In this document: positions 13,685 through 25,559 of the stretch, piece after piece
Layout: each line of letters starts with the position of its first letter
Position numbering within the stretch: the stretch's first letter is position 1
Assembly (NCBI GenBank): GCA_963082975.1
Contig: OY720349.1
Coordinates: 45,799,962 to 45,863,961, forward strand
DNA length: 64,000 bases
Origin: Labia minor
Lineage: Eukaryota > Arthropoda > Insecta > Dermaptera > Spongiphoridae
Direction of reading: 5' to 3'
Notes under the pieces: generated by a model
Told to the model about the DNA's origin: nothing
Seen by the model: only the letters and a program-made list of their open reading frames with translations
Databases searched by the model: none
Program-made: the position numbers and the translations under genes

Positions 13685-14290
13685 CTGGAGTGTCTCCACT
13701 CGACTATCTCGCAATTTGAATTGGATTAAATAACATAATATATTATATTTAAATTAAATTTAATTAATTATCAATTATAAATAATAAATATTAAACCAGC
13801 GCATGTTTGGCTTTTTGTTGATGACACGACGTCACGTGTTGGCGCGTGAGATTTGCAGTGTTAAAAAATTAATTCTGGTAATTTCTGCGATTCAATCAAG
13901 CTGAAATTCTATATATAGCAGTTTTATACAATTTTTAATCACGAGAAAAATTATCAAACATATATCTTTATTTTTACGGGCACGTTAGAGGAAAAAAAAT
14001 CAAAACGTTGTAGGTAATGACCCTCTTCCGGTTGACCTACATTTCTCAAAAGTTGATAGAAAACTATGAATTTTGAATAATGCCCATGTACCAAATTTCA
14101 TCATTCTAGCTCAAACCGTTTTTGCGTAATCTTGGTTACATACATACACACACACACATATATACACACACACAGACATTTTTCTCAACCTTAGTGAAAA
14201 TGATTCAGGATCCTTCAAAACGTATAAAAACATCAAAATCTCAACATCGAAATTTTTCGTGATTGCAATACTATCTCTTACGAGATAGTA
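13685..14290 (-). mobile_element. Hairpin-ended non-autonomous repeat, family B, copy B2
   Basis: The reverse complement matches B1 along its whole length: CTGGAGTGTCTCCACTCGAC at 13685, the conserved CGTGTTGGCGCGTGAG segment, CCTCTTCCGGTTGACC, the (CA)n block at 14140-14172, and TTGCAATACTATCTCTTACG at the other end (14262-14290). This copy preserves the inverted ACTATCTCG/CGAGATAGT ends best. GCTAAT, read outward after the terminal hairpin, also follows B1; it may be part of the element or a target preference. Confidence 0.82.
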
Positions 14291-14923
14291 AAAATGTCTC
14301 AGGGGTTGTTAGGTTGATAAATCTTTTTCATATTATAATTATAATAAACATAATAAATTAATGAATGCATGAATGTTGGTATTCTTTTAAAAAATTTTAA
14401 TAAATTATAATTTAATAAATAAATAATTTAAGTACTCAATTATTTGAAAACAATTATAATTTTTAAAAAAAAAAATGTATTAATTTTTTTTTAAATATTC
14501 TATCTATAGGCACATAATTTTACTGTTTATTTTTTAATAAATTTTGATAATATATAATCATGAAAAAATGATTTTTATTTATTTCCATTACAATTACTTT
14601 CCAAATGAATTAACATGTTTAATTTTAATTTTTGTTTTTAATGAGACAAATATTTTAAATTTATAATCCTATTGCGTTATAAATACTAAAATAGATGGAA
14701 ATGAAAATTCAAGGTAAATGATTGAAGTGAAAGAGAAAATACAAACATTTCAATTGATTTTTTTTTTCAACTAAACATGTTTTGTTATTAAAATTATAAT
14801 AGAAAAATAATATAAATAATACAAAACATTTTTAATCAGTAAATGACAATAATTGATTAAATATTCAAAGAATTAGTTTTTTTTTTTAATTTTTTAATAA
14901 ATCAAAAATATCATTAATCTATA

Positions 14924-14963
<40 letters not shown>

Positions 14964-17079
14964 AAAACTATAGTTATTCTCCTAACCGAATAAGCAACAT
15001 AGTATTATACAAGAAAAATTTTTTTCTAAAGCTACATTGCGTCGATATGGTTGCCATTGGCGACCAAGATGTGTTTTCTGAAGGGGCTGGTCAGCTCTAG
15101 CAAGGCCAAAAGGGCGCTTGCGTCTTCTTATAAGGGTAGAAAGAGAGAGATAGAATGACCAACCAACGAACCCACACACATTCGCCCTCCTCTTTGCTTT
15201 TTCGATCAACGAAAAGATAGATGTGAAAGGGCTTGCGGACAAATAGGAGAGTTCCTCACCTGGAAACTGTTGAATTAATTAATTACCTTCTTGAACACTT
15301 ACTTTAATTATCTGACAACAAATTGGAGTGAAAATGAGCCATTCCAAGAAATTTAATTTTAGGAGTAGAATAGTTACAATAAATATTGACTATGATAGAA
15401 TATTAATCTTATTTCTTAGCTTTGATTTTTTAAAAAAGATTTTCTAATTTTTTGATATAAGATTATGAGAGAAAAAAAACATTTAGTTTTTTTTTTTTGT
15501 TTTTACTATTATTTATATTAATTAAAAAGTTAATAGGATAACTAAATACGAAATCTAGTATGACTTTTTGATTTATATAAAATTGTTGTAAATATATGAG
15601 TTTATGGAATTTACTTAACAATCTTTGGGAAAATTCGATAGTTTTCTTATATTTATCAAATTCATTTTATATTTTAAATAAATAAAAACCATGATCAAAA
15701 TACCTACATATACTTTTTAATGTATCAAAAACTAAAAAAAAAATTAAATTTCTTATAATCCTTAATTATATTTATACAAGGATTAGTAATACTTACATTA
15801 TAATACGTTATAGGCATATAGGTATATCGAAATATCGGTGGATCGAAACGATTCCTGTGAATATTATATATTTTAAATGAACAACCAAAATAATATTGTG
15901 TTTTGTCGTGGGCGAAATTAATTTTGAGGTTAGCCTGAAGAACATTTGGTGGTCAATAGGATGGTCGGCGGGAAGTCATTCGTCGCCTGGCACTGAGACG
16001 AGTCGACAGAATCTCGTTTCAGTTTTTGAAAGGGAGTGGAGATGAACTGTGAAGAGACGAGAGGGGAGGAGGCGATGAGACATGACAACACACTTAAAGA
16101 GACCTTCATAAGGCGCTAAAAACAACACCAGACCCTCGAAACGACACAGCCACCTAAATTTGTCAACTAATTTTCTGAGAATTTCCTAATAAATCTTAAA
16201 TTTCAAATAAATGCTTTTAAGCGGATGACATGCTAGTATAATTCTCTATCCTATGTCACCTATTGCTATATAAAAATTATAATATAAAATATAATATATT
16301 CTCCTTCAGTAACGAAGAATTATCAGAGTATAGATAAGAAAAGTAACAAAGGTCAAATAAAAGTGAAGGATGCTTAAAGAACAAAGCTGAAGATAAGACC
16401 AATCCCTCCCCACAAAGGTAACATGATGTATACGGATAAAATATATTCTTTGTTGTTTTTTTTAACATAAAACTGAGAGGTTGTTGATGAATTTGGAGTA
16501 AAATTAACCTTAACTTAATCTAAATGAACTGGAATATATCGATCTAGATCTTAATGGGATAAATCATATTAAAACTAGATTTCATGTCGTTCGAATACAA
16601 GAGTGAGGCTATTTATTTATATGAAGGCCTATTTTTTCCAATCATAAATTCAGTAGTCGTTCGTCTGTTTAAGTTATGAGCCATTCATATTGAGAGCATT
16701 CATATACAGACATCGTTGGATATAGATTCAAATGGACCCTCTTGTTGTTTCTAATTTATTGCTTTATTGCAGACCGACTGCAGCTGATTTACACGAGATA
16801 AATACAAGTGAAAATAAACTAAGTGAACTGAGAATAAAGAACAATACAGACAGGCACAAATACCAAATCATTATTACACTTTCCATTGAGTTTTTTTTTT
16901 TTTACTTTTAAAATTTATGGATTTTTTTTTATAGATAGATAAAAAAAAGTGTAAAATTAAAGATGTACGTATTACATATATTACATAAATTTAAAAGAAA
17001 TAGTTTTATATTTAAATATATTCATTTTTAAATAAATATAATTCTATAATAAAAATAAAAATAAATTTATATATTTATC
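14291..17079. other. Intron with two mixed-composition patches
   Basis: 15030-15245 (GGCCAAAAGGGCGCTTGCG) and 15900-16160 (GGTCGGCGGGAAGTCATTCG; GACGAGAGGGGAGGAGGCG) stand out from AT-rich flanks. Open frames there have no recognised relatives. No repeat family seen. Confidence 0.5.
14926..14960. repeat. (TA)n microsatellite
   Basis: About 17 TA units after ATCTATATC. Confidence 0.95.
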
Positions 17080-17465
17080 TCTAGGCTCTACGGAACTCGA
17101 AAGTATTGGCCACAGCAACCACATTTCTCCAAATATCCAGATCCACTCCCATCATCCAAATCCTATTTTTCCCATTTCTCCTATGTCTCTTCCTAGATTC
17201 TCTGCCCACTGCGTCCTTGGTCTTCCAAACGGTTGCTTCCCAATCGGTCTACTCACAGGTAGATTCTTTCCATCATTCTAGCCCTTCTCGATTTTATGAC
17301 TTTAACTATGACTGTAGATGTATATGCAATATAGTCTCCTCATCTTCATTTGGCCCATAAATGCGAAGTATCCTATTTTCAAATACTCTAAATCTCCTCT
17401 CGTCTCCCAAGGTCATTTACCGCGCCTCACACCCACAACCGGCAAAATAATTATTTTAAAATAAA
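17080..17465 (-). mobile_element. LINE 3' fragment (C-terminal part of reverse-transcriptase ORF)
   Basis: Read on the minus strand, this matches the end of the LINE at 57168-57975 and the fragment at 60.4 kb. It starts CCGGTTGTGGGTGTGAGGC, encodes a degraded MTLGDERRFRVFENRIL stretch, then RPIGKQPFGRPRTQWAENLG in another frame, and ends GTGGTTGCTGTGGCC, ACTTTCGAGTTCCGTAGAG. Several frameshifts and stops are present. The + strand open frame over this segment is a shadow. Confidence 0.82.
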
Positions 17466-17570
17466 AAGAAAACAAATAATATATACTTAATCGATTATTT
17501 TGATTTTTAATTGATTTTTTTATATTAAATATTTTTATTTTTATTTAGCTGCTGTGTTTATTTTTAAAAT

Positions 17571-17952
17571 TTCTCAAATATTCTTATTCTCATCGATTTT
17601 CTATAATAAATGAATTAATTACAAATATACTGATATTATTTAAAATTAAAGTTAACTAATTTTGATGAATTTTGTAATTCTATTACAATTGACAGTTTGA
17701 AATTGAGATTTCGTTAGATATTATTATGATAACTAATGGTGAATGTTGTAGAGACGGAAAGGAATGTGGTTGATGTCGAAATACATTCGAATAAGGAAAG
17801 GGAGGGATGCATAAATATATGTATTTTATTTGTTCTTACAACAAGGAATAAATTTATCTACCCTTGTATTGACTTGGAATATCAACTGAGAGGAGTAATG
17901 AAGTATTCACATTTTCTCAAATATTCTTATTCTCATCGATTTTCTATAATAA
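17571..17952. repeat. 39-bp direct repeat around 304 bp
   Basis: TTCTCAAATATTCTTATTCT plus CATCGATTTTCTATAATAA occurs exactly at 17571-17609 and 17914-17952. The DNA between includes GGAAAGGGAGGGATGCATAA and no recognised gene. Exact identity in old intron sequence implies a recent event, such as a duplication or an insertion with long duplicated flanks. Confidence 0.6.
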
Positions 17953-19725
17953 CATTTATATTTATATAGATAGTTAGTATTCCAATGTTTAAATAAAAAT
18001 ATAATGATAATGTTGATATAATTAATGTTTTACAATAAATAAATATTTTTGATGTTTTAATTAGAATTAATAAAAAAAAATTGTTGTGCTATTATTCTGG
18101 TTGAGCATGATTTAATTTGATTGAATTCGATGATGCTGATGATAATGATGATCTCATGCATGCATGCATGTGCATGGATGCATATAGACAGTCATATATT
18201 GAGCAGGAGGATTTTTTTTAAAGCTTTATTAGTTCCAATTTGAAGCACACACAGTCGCGGTGTGGGTAGCGATTCTATCTACGTGTGTATCGGTTAGATA
18301 ACTTGATTTTCATCCTCGTTTCCCCTCCTCCCAGCACTCTATATATGCATTTCATTCAATTTCCACCTTTCGACTAAATTTTCCACCATTCGTATATCCA
18401 ACCCACTTTCGATGATATAAAATCAAGAGGGTGTCAATCCATTTAGCCAGGGTGTTCTATACCTTGTTTTTTATTTGCAGCCCCATGCACAGGGGAGTGT
18501 AAACACATTAATAATCATAATAATAATTTTTGATGGATTGTGAAGTAATTGAATTTCTTTTGAACTATTTTTTTTAAGAAATTGACATATATATTTAAAT
18601 ATAAATAGATAAATATCAAATATGTATTTCAAAGGGAAGTTGAATAGGATAATAGATCATCGAATAGTCGAGTGATTTAGACAAGCAAAATGTACCATTA
18701 AACTAATAGTGGAATCAACTTCCTATTTGAAAGTAAATTTATATTGTCAACTGAACTATATAGACAAAATGACTAGAAAGTACAGTAATTTTATTTTGTT
18801 CTTTTTTTTAAAAAAAATTTGATAAATACTTAAATAAAAAAATAAATAATAAAATAAAGTTTAAATTTTATTAGATAAAATTGATTGATTAATCCACTCT
18901 ACATTCCACATTTATCTATCTATCTATAATATGTATATATACATATATTTTTTCAATTTTCAAAATTAAATTTATTTCTTCCCGTCAATAAATTTTTATT
19001 TTTAATGCTTTTAGTTTATATATTATATTTTATATAACTGTTCGTTTCCTATATATTTTAGTACTTGTGTGTGCCGAATGGGAGTAGTTGATGTCAGTGG
19101 GAGTTTGGAGTAGAAGAGGCAGGGGGTTGAATCGTGATATTTTATGATTGATGTATATAAAAGGTTTTACCGATACCAGTGACGCCTCAGTTACCCCCAC
19201 TCTTATAGGCTGGCTGGCTGGCTAGCTCCATGATTGAAATAAATTATATATCACTCTGACCATCATCCAACATTCAGTCAAGGGTGAGGTAAACCTCTCT
19301 TTCTCGACTCCTATTAAAATTAATTCCTGGATTACCCCAATAGACACTTTATTATTGGAAAAAATTGATTTTATTCAATAGAGGATAAATTCCAGTAGCT
19401 TTATTTTATTTAACTTGCCATCTAATGTTAATTCTCTTTATAGAAATATTTTATACCAAATATTTTGATATTCAAATTATAATTCAATATTAATAATAAT
19501 AATAATTCAATATATATTTTTTTTTGTTAAAGACCTTTTACAATTTTTTCAATATATAATTTTATTTTTCTATAATAATTAATTTAATTTAAATGTTAAT
19601 TCATGTTAAGTATAAGAATAATGAAATAAAAGAAATAGAAAGGATCAATAGTACTTTTATGTTTGCTTATGGTTTTAGATCAAAGTTTAATTATATATAC
19701 AACTTTGTTTAAAATATTGCAATAC
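17953..19725. other. Intron with simple repeats and mixed patches
   Basis: 18125-18190 has GATGATG-type repeats then CATGCATGCATGCATGTGCA. 18230-18500 and 19060-19320 are GC-richer, the latter with (GGCT)n at 19210. No coding sequence. Confidence 0.5.
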
Positions 19726-19881
19726 GAACTGTTTTATAAATTGTTATCTCTAACATATAAATATATATTTACTATGTGAATTTCATTTCGTATAATTTTG
19801 ATTATATATGTATATATGAAATGAACTTTACATAATAAATATATATTTATATGTCAGAGATAACAATTTATAAAACAGTTC
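19726..19881. repeat. Foldback repeat with about 65-bp arms
   Basis: The left arm starts GAACTGTTTTATAAATTGTT and continues ATCTCTAACATATAAATATATA; the right arm is its near-exact reverse complement, ending ACAATTTATAAAACAGTTC. The loop is about 25 bp of TATATGTATATA. A MITE or a recently formed palindrome; no coding content. Confidence 0.75.
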
Positions 19882-21409
19882 TAATGACAATTCCAATTTC
19901 GCGCTCTGTTATAAAAAATTTGAAAGCAGACGGAATGTGCGCTAGCTTCATGGTGTTGGTTCTATACTTTTCCCCATCCCCCAAAAGTGCTCAACGCCGC
20001 TAAAGAAGTTTTCACTTCAAAAAAAACCTGTAAATTTGAACCAAAATGGCAATAAATAAATAAAATATATAATAAAATTTTACTTTAGGCACGTTTGCAA
20101 TTGCTGCCTTTTTTAACAATTATTAATAGAATCTTAGTAAAATATATTAAAAAAGTATTATTTGACTTTTTTCAAAAATTTACATCACAGAATTAATAAT
20201 ATATAATTTTATCTTATTATGATCAAAATGAGATACTCCTAAGATCCATTTTGAAATCGCATTGGGTCCTGATCACAAAAACTACAATAAAGTTCGATTA
20301 TAAATATTGATTAATTTAGAGTATATGCGTAGGAAAAGTGGGGATTTTGGCAAAACCAGGAGCGAGAGTTGATTGTCAGACTTCTGACATTTAAAGGTAG
20401 ATACGCATACTAAGTCAAGTGTCAAGTTTTAAAATTAAAGAAATTATAATAAATAATATTTTTTAAAAAATTGAATAACACAATAAAATTATATTAATCA
20501 AAAACATATTTATTATAAATAAATAAATGAAAAGGAAATATATATTTCCTAAGTACAAATAAATAATAATAATAATTTCTCCTATAACTGAAAGAAGAGT
20601 ATTTATGAAAAGAGGATGAGTATAAAAAATTGAATTTTAATTTCCGACGCTATTCCCTAGAGAAAGAGAGAAAGAGAGAGGAATGGAAATGGATCACTTA
20701 AAAGATTGGCCGAATCGAATAAATATCATTTATATCCGGTTCAAAAAAAAAGGTTTGAGTGGCTTGATTGTAAAAAAAAATACGATGGTGGTAGTAAAGA
20801 AGAAGTTGTTAAATATTTTATTAGTATCCATAATCCTTATTTTAATAGTATATTGTTCGCCTTATAAAACCATATAATAGTTGAATTTTAATAAATAATT
20901 TGTAATTTAGAAAAAGAAAATCATCTAATACTCAAAAATAATTTTTAATTAAGACCAGTGTATTTGTTTTTAATTTTTTGTTGGATTTAAACTGATGATT
21001 TTATTTGATGAAATAATCTAAATTATATAAACATGGTTTTAGTTTAATTTAAAATTTTACAAAATGATAGGTGTATATCCCAGATATTTCTGGAAATCTA
21101 CTTTCCAGGGGCAAAATTGAAATTTACATTTACATCATTAAAATTTATAAATATTAGATATAAATATTATGTCTCTTTCATTATTAATTATATTAATACG
21201 TTTAAGAATAAATAAAGTTTTCTTTTTGATTATATTGTAATAAAGAAGTAAAATATATCACGTATTATTACAAATAAGTTTATTATTGACTTGTGTAATC
21301 TCTAAATAAACTCTTGGAACAAATAAATTAGTATCGTGTAAAGAGATTTATTTACTAATAAATTTATCAATATCTTACTTTGTGCATTCTACAATGTTTT
21401 TAAATGTTT
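19882..21409. other. AT-rich intron, nothing recognised
   Basis: 19890-20020 is mixed (TTTCGCGCTCTGTTATAAAA). 20660-20690 is a GAGAAAGAGAGA tract. The 64-codon frame that follows is A-rich and unconvincing. Confidence 0.5.
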
Positions 21410-21650
21410 CTCCCAGAGGCGGCGGCTAACGATCATTTGCACATATGGTCCAGACATGAACTAGTTCCCCTTATAGTAGTAGTAAGCTAATAAAGTAAAA
21501 TATCAACCCTGAGGGCTTGAGGACTTGGCTTGCCTTTTGCGGTCCCTCATTCTCCTAGGCGCTTCTTTTTTTTTATATTTGAGCCTTGCCCGGTTATTTT
21601 CTGCCATCTGCGCATCGCCTCCGGGCGCTACTCCGCCAAAAAATATACTT
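21410..21650. other. GC-rich segment, possibly a repeat
   Basis: Begins TCTCCCAGAGGCGGCGGCTA and ends CATCGCCTCCGGGCGCTACT then CCGCC. The ends share GGCGG-type inverted bits but no clean inverted repeat or target duplication. The minus strand reads GAGAATGAGGGACCGCAAAA. It looks like a transposon fragment, but I could not assign it. Confidence 0.35.
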
Positions 21651-24373
21651 GGCATTTGTATATGAAATAAAGCGTTGCAAAAAAAGATTTAACCTAAAGA
21701 AAATTTCCTTTAACGGAGAAAAAAAAGTGAAATAAAATCCAAAATATTTTTTATTCCATCAAGACAATATCTAGAAAAAAATCATATTTTTTTTTTAAAT
21801 TAAATTCAAAAATTAGATAAAAACAATAATTAGATATTGCGAGCTGAAATTATATAAGGGTTGTGTATCCATGATTTAATCTAAGATGGAGAAAACCATG
21901 GTCATTCAGGTTGTAACATCATACAAACAAAATTTTTAAGAAAAATTTATATCTATTGTTGACGCCGTTTTGGCATATATTTGGTGTTAGGTGGCTATTT
22001 GAATTGCTTTGAACTGGCGCTCATTTTATTAAGGGGATGTGCAGGAATGAGCCCACTGGAGGATTTGACCAGCAGGGAGGAGAGGATTTCTTCTCCATAA
22101 CCCACTTTTAGTTAGTATTCTCTCGACTCTCGTTCATCAACCTTCTTATTAGTAACTTCGCTTTGTTTTTCGTACCTTGTTTTCTCTCTTTTGATAAGCA
22201 TACATTGCTTGATTCCATTCTGTTGCTTCTTCTTCTTAATCATCGTTTATAAAGTTAATATTGTGCTTTTCTATACGCTAAGGTTGGACTATTCTTGGGT
22301 TATTGTCTAATGTGGATTCTAGCAATAACCAAAGAAATCCATCTCTTCTCTCTCATCATTTATCATTGCTACTAGAATTCATCAGATTACTCTAATTTAC
22401 TCTCCAAGCCTAAGGAGAGTAACATTTCTATCTGTTTTTCACCTCCACTCTTCTTGTGAACCTGACGATTGCTTTCGAAGTAGCCAGCAGCCGTCCGTGT
22501 CCACTAAGAAGAAAAGTGTTCTTGTTGGAAAACTCTTCAGCGGAACATCTCATCATCTAAAGTCGTAACCTCTTCTAATTCATTACTAGTTATTCATTGC
22601 TTAAAAAACAATTATCACCAGTTAGTCTTAGTCTTTAAGTTTTTCATTATATTTGTATATATATTTAGATTAGATTCTCTAGTTTTTAAATTAATTATTA
22701 AGGTTCCAACCGATTTGATATCGATTAATATTAAATCTATTGGATTTATATTTAATGAAAATAATTCAGCAGTTTTTAAATAATAACTGTTGGATTCATA
22801 TATATATATATTAAAGAATAACACATGGTTTTTGTTATATTTATAATTTTGAAAACTTTATTCTTTCATTTCTCTGCCTATAAAACACATTCAGAGCTCT
22901 CTTTTCAGAGCAACTCACGGCGACCGGCAGTTAAATTATTTTTATACATATCTTCTTGTATTTCCTAATAGATTGTCCCATAATCTATAATAATTAATGT
23001 AGTTTATTAGTGATTACACTAATTTTGTTTCATTTCATCATTTATAGTATTTAATTATTATTATTTTTACGTTCCCCATTTAAGTATGACCATTATTTAT
23101 ATATATTTATATTAATGTATGATGTTAAACTTGTGTAAATACCTATTATAAATTTTGCCTAGACTATTGGGATCAGACCTCAAGGTTTTTAATTAAAAGA
23201 ATTTCTTTGAATATAAAATACTTAAAAAATAATATTTATTTTGGTTGTGTTTTTACTTTATTTTATTTATTTATAATATCTAATTTATTATAATTCATTT
23301 ATATTTCTAACTTAATAATAACGCATTGTAAAATAAAATAATTAATAAACTTGACCAATTTTTCAGATTGTAAATTTGTTTGTGTACATAATAATAAATA
23401 GAGAGAATGGATTGAGTGGAGAGGTAGTCAGGTCAGGGGGGACAAGAGGAGAATTGGTGGGGGTGGCTAGTGTCAAATGTCGTTATCCGTGAATCATAGA
23501 TGATAATAGACCTACCTCGTTGGAGGCAAATCGGATCCAATTTTAAAGCTCGGGGCCACTGACGATAATTGTGGTCATCAAAATAAATAAACCATCCCCT
23601 CTCTATCTATCTATCTGTGTGTGAATTTTTTCGCATCCAAAGGGCCGTTTATAAAACCAATGGTGTCTCTCGCTCTCTCTCTTTCACACATCCAGTGAGG
23701 GGGTAAAATGAACTAAACCAATGAACCCTCAACCCAATGCCATGTGATTTATATACCAAATCCAACCAACGACCTCGACTGATGGTCATGATGATGATGA
23801 TGATATTTCCGTTATTTCGATTGGCTTTTTTTATATCATGTAAATTTTCTAACAATAAATAAATACATATATACACAACTTTGTGCAAAAAAAAAAAGAT
23901 GAAAAATTATGTTTATATTTCATTAACGCACATTCATATAGTACATATAAAACATTATATTCATATTAATATGTAAAAATGTAAATTGGTTAATTTAATC
24001 GCAATATATTTCAAATTTTCTTAATTAGTTTTTTTTTTCAATTTTATCATTAGATTAAAAATGGTTTTATCAGTTTTATTTTTTTGTTTAAATTTAACAC
24101 TAAATACAATACATAGTTAAGTAAATGTTCAAACCATCAACATATCATCATCCTCAAAATATTGTTTTGAAATTATATTCATTTATGTCTTTTGTGATTA
24201 AAAACTATATAATTACTAAAATGTTTATTTTTCACAAAATAATTTTACAATTTAGATAAGTTTTTGGATTCTTTAAAATTAAAATTGAAACATTTTAATG
24301 TGTTCAGGGCTAAATGTTCATTTTTAGATTGATATTCATTCATTTTCAATGGTGATTGAATTTTATATATATT
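21651..24373. other. Intron sequence with two mixed-composition stretches
   Basis: 22010-22600 is less AT-rich and non-coding, with GGAGGAGAGGATTTCTTCTC and CAGCAGCCGTCCGTGTCCAC. At 22878 CCTATAAAACACATTCAGAG precedes CAACTCACGGCGACCGGCAG, which resembles a promoter or the start of an LTR, but no partner LTR or gag/pol was seen. 23400-23790 is GC-richer with (TCTA)n at 23602 and (GAT)n at 23793. The rest is AT-rich with nothing recognised. Confidence 0.5.
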
Positions 24374-25559
24374 ACACAGGCCATCAAAATGAAAAAAAAA
24401 AATTGGTGCCGGAAGTCTAACATCTGATTTTAGATGTTTTTAATGTGCTGATTCCAAAAATGCCATCAGATTTTTTCTATCAGCTCTAGTTTGTGAGATA
24501 CACGTTACAGGTTAAATGATATATTTTCTTCTGATAAAGGACAACAAATTTGTGTTGATTTAAAAATGACTAACTTCCTCCTTGGACAGCAGAGTGGTTT
24601 TACAAAATATCCTTGTTTTTTGTGCCTTTGGGACAGCAGAGCTAAAAATGAGCACTGGGTTACCAAAAATTGGCCTTCAAGAGATATCATCTTCAAGGAA
24701 TACAAAACGTGATCAACGAACCTTTGGTTTCAAGAGAAAAAATCTTACTTCCGCCCTTGCATATCAAGCTAGGCCTAATGAAGCAATTTGTGAAGGCTTT
24801 AAATCGAGATGGAAATTGTTTTGGGTATTTGTCACGTAAATTTCCTGGCATTAGCACGGAAAAACTAAAAGCTGGTATATTTGATGGTCCTCAAATAAGG
24901 CAACTTGTTAAAGATCCACAATTCACCACATCAATGAACGAGACTGAATCTAACGCTTGGAGTTCATTTGTTCAAGTAGTACAAAATTTTCTTGGCAATC
25001 ATAAAGCAGAGAATTACGTAGAATTCGTGGAAACTATGCTTTCAAATTTTCATATTCTCGGCTGTAACATGAGTATAAAAGTTCACTACCTCCACAGCCA
25101 CCTAGATCGTTTTCCAGAAAACTTAGGTGATTGTAGTGAAGAACAGGGGGAAAGATTCCATCAGGATATTAAAACTATGGAAGATCGTTATCAAGGACGA
25201 TGGGATAGCCACATGATGGCGGACTACTGCTGGAGCCTTCAGCGAGACTGCCCTAGTAAACTCCATTCTAGAAAATCGTCTAAAAGAAAATTTTTATGTG
25301 ATTAGTGACTAATGTAATTATGTAAATTAAGTTTTTGCAATAAATACTTAAATCCATGTGTTTTTGTTTTTTTTAACTGTCAATAGTAATATTATACATT
25401 ATAACAGTTATAACGTAAATTATATACAAAATTTTTTTAGAAAATCTCAAAAACTAGATCTGATAGACAAAATCTGAGAACTTTTTTACATTCTGCATCC
25501 AAAAATTACTCAGGAACAGTTAAAAAATCGCAGGCACCAAAATGTGTGTTGGCCTGTGT
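24374..25559 (+). mobile_element. DNA transposon with long imperfect inverted ends
   Basis: Ends are ACACAGGCCA at 24374 and TGGCCTGTGT at 25550-25559. Inverted similarity continues with gaps for about 130 bp: AAAAT then TTGGTGCC, later CAGATTTTTTCTATCAGCTC against CAGATTTTGTCTATCAGATC. The flanks TATATATT and TATCTATT could be an 8-bp target duplication with one mismatch, though the region is AT-rich. It carries the broken gene described separately. Confidence 0.75.
24545..25305 (+). pseudogene. Broken gene of an arthropod-wide uncharacterised transposon protein
   Basis: The first reading frame gives ICVDLKMTNFLLGQQSGF then TKYPCFLCLWDSRAKNEHW (a Cys-x2-Cys pair) and stops at 24710. One frame over, the protein continues INEPLVSREKILLPPLHIKL, GLMKQFVKALNRDGNCFGYL, then KVHYLHSHLDRFPENLGDCS, EEQGERFHQDIKTMEDRYQG, and RWDSHMMADYCWSLQRDCPS, ending at 25305. 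I recognise these blocks from repeated predicted proteins in many arthropod genomes, but no function is known to me; association with inverted repeats suggests a transposase or accessory protein. His, Asp and Glu residues in HSHLDRFPEN and EEQGERFHQD are candidate metal ligands. The N-terminus is absent and one frameshift near 24700 breaks it. No in-frame ATG opens the second part. Confidence 0.8.
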
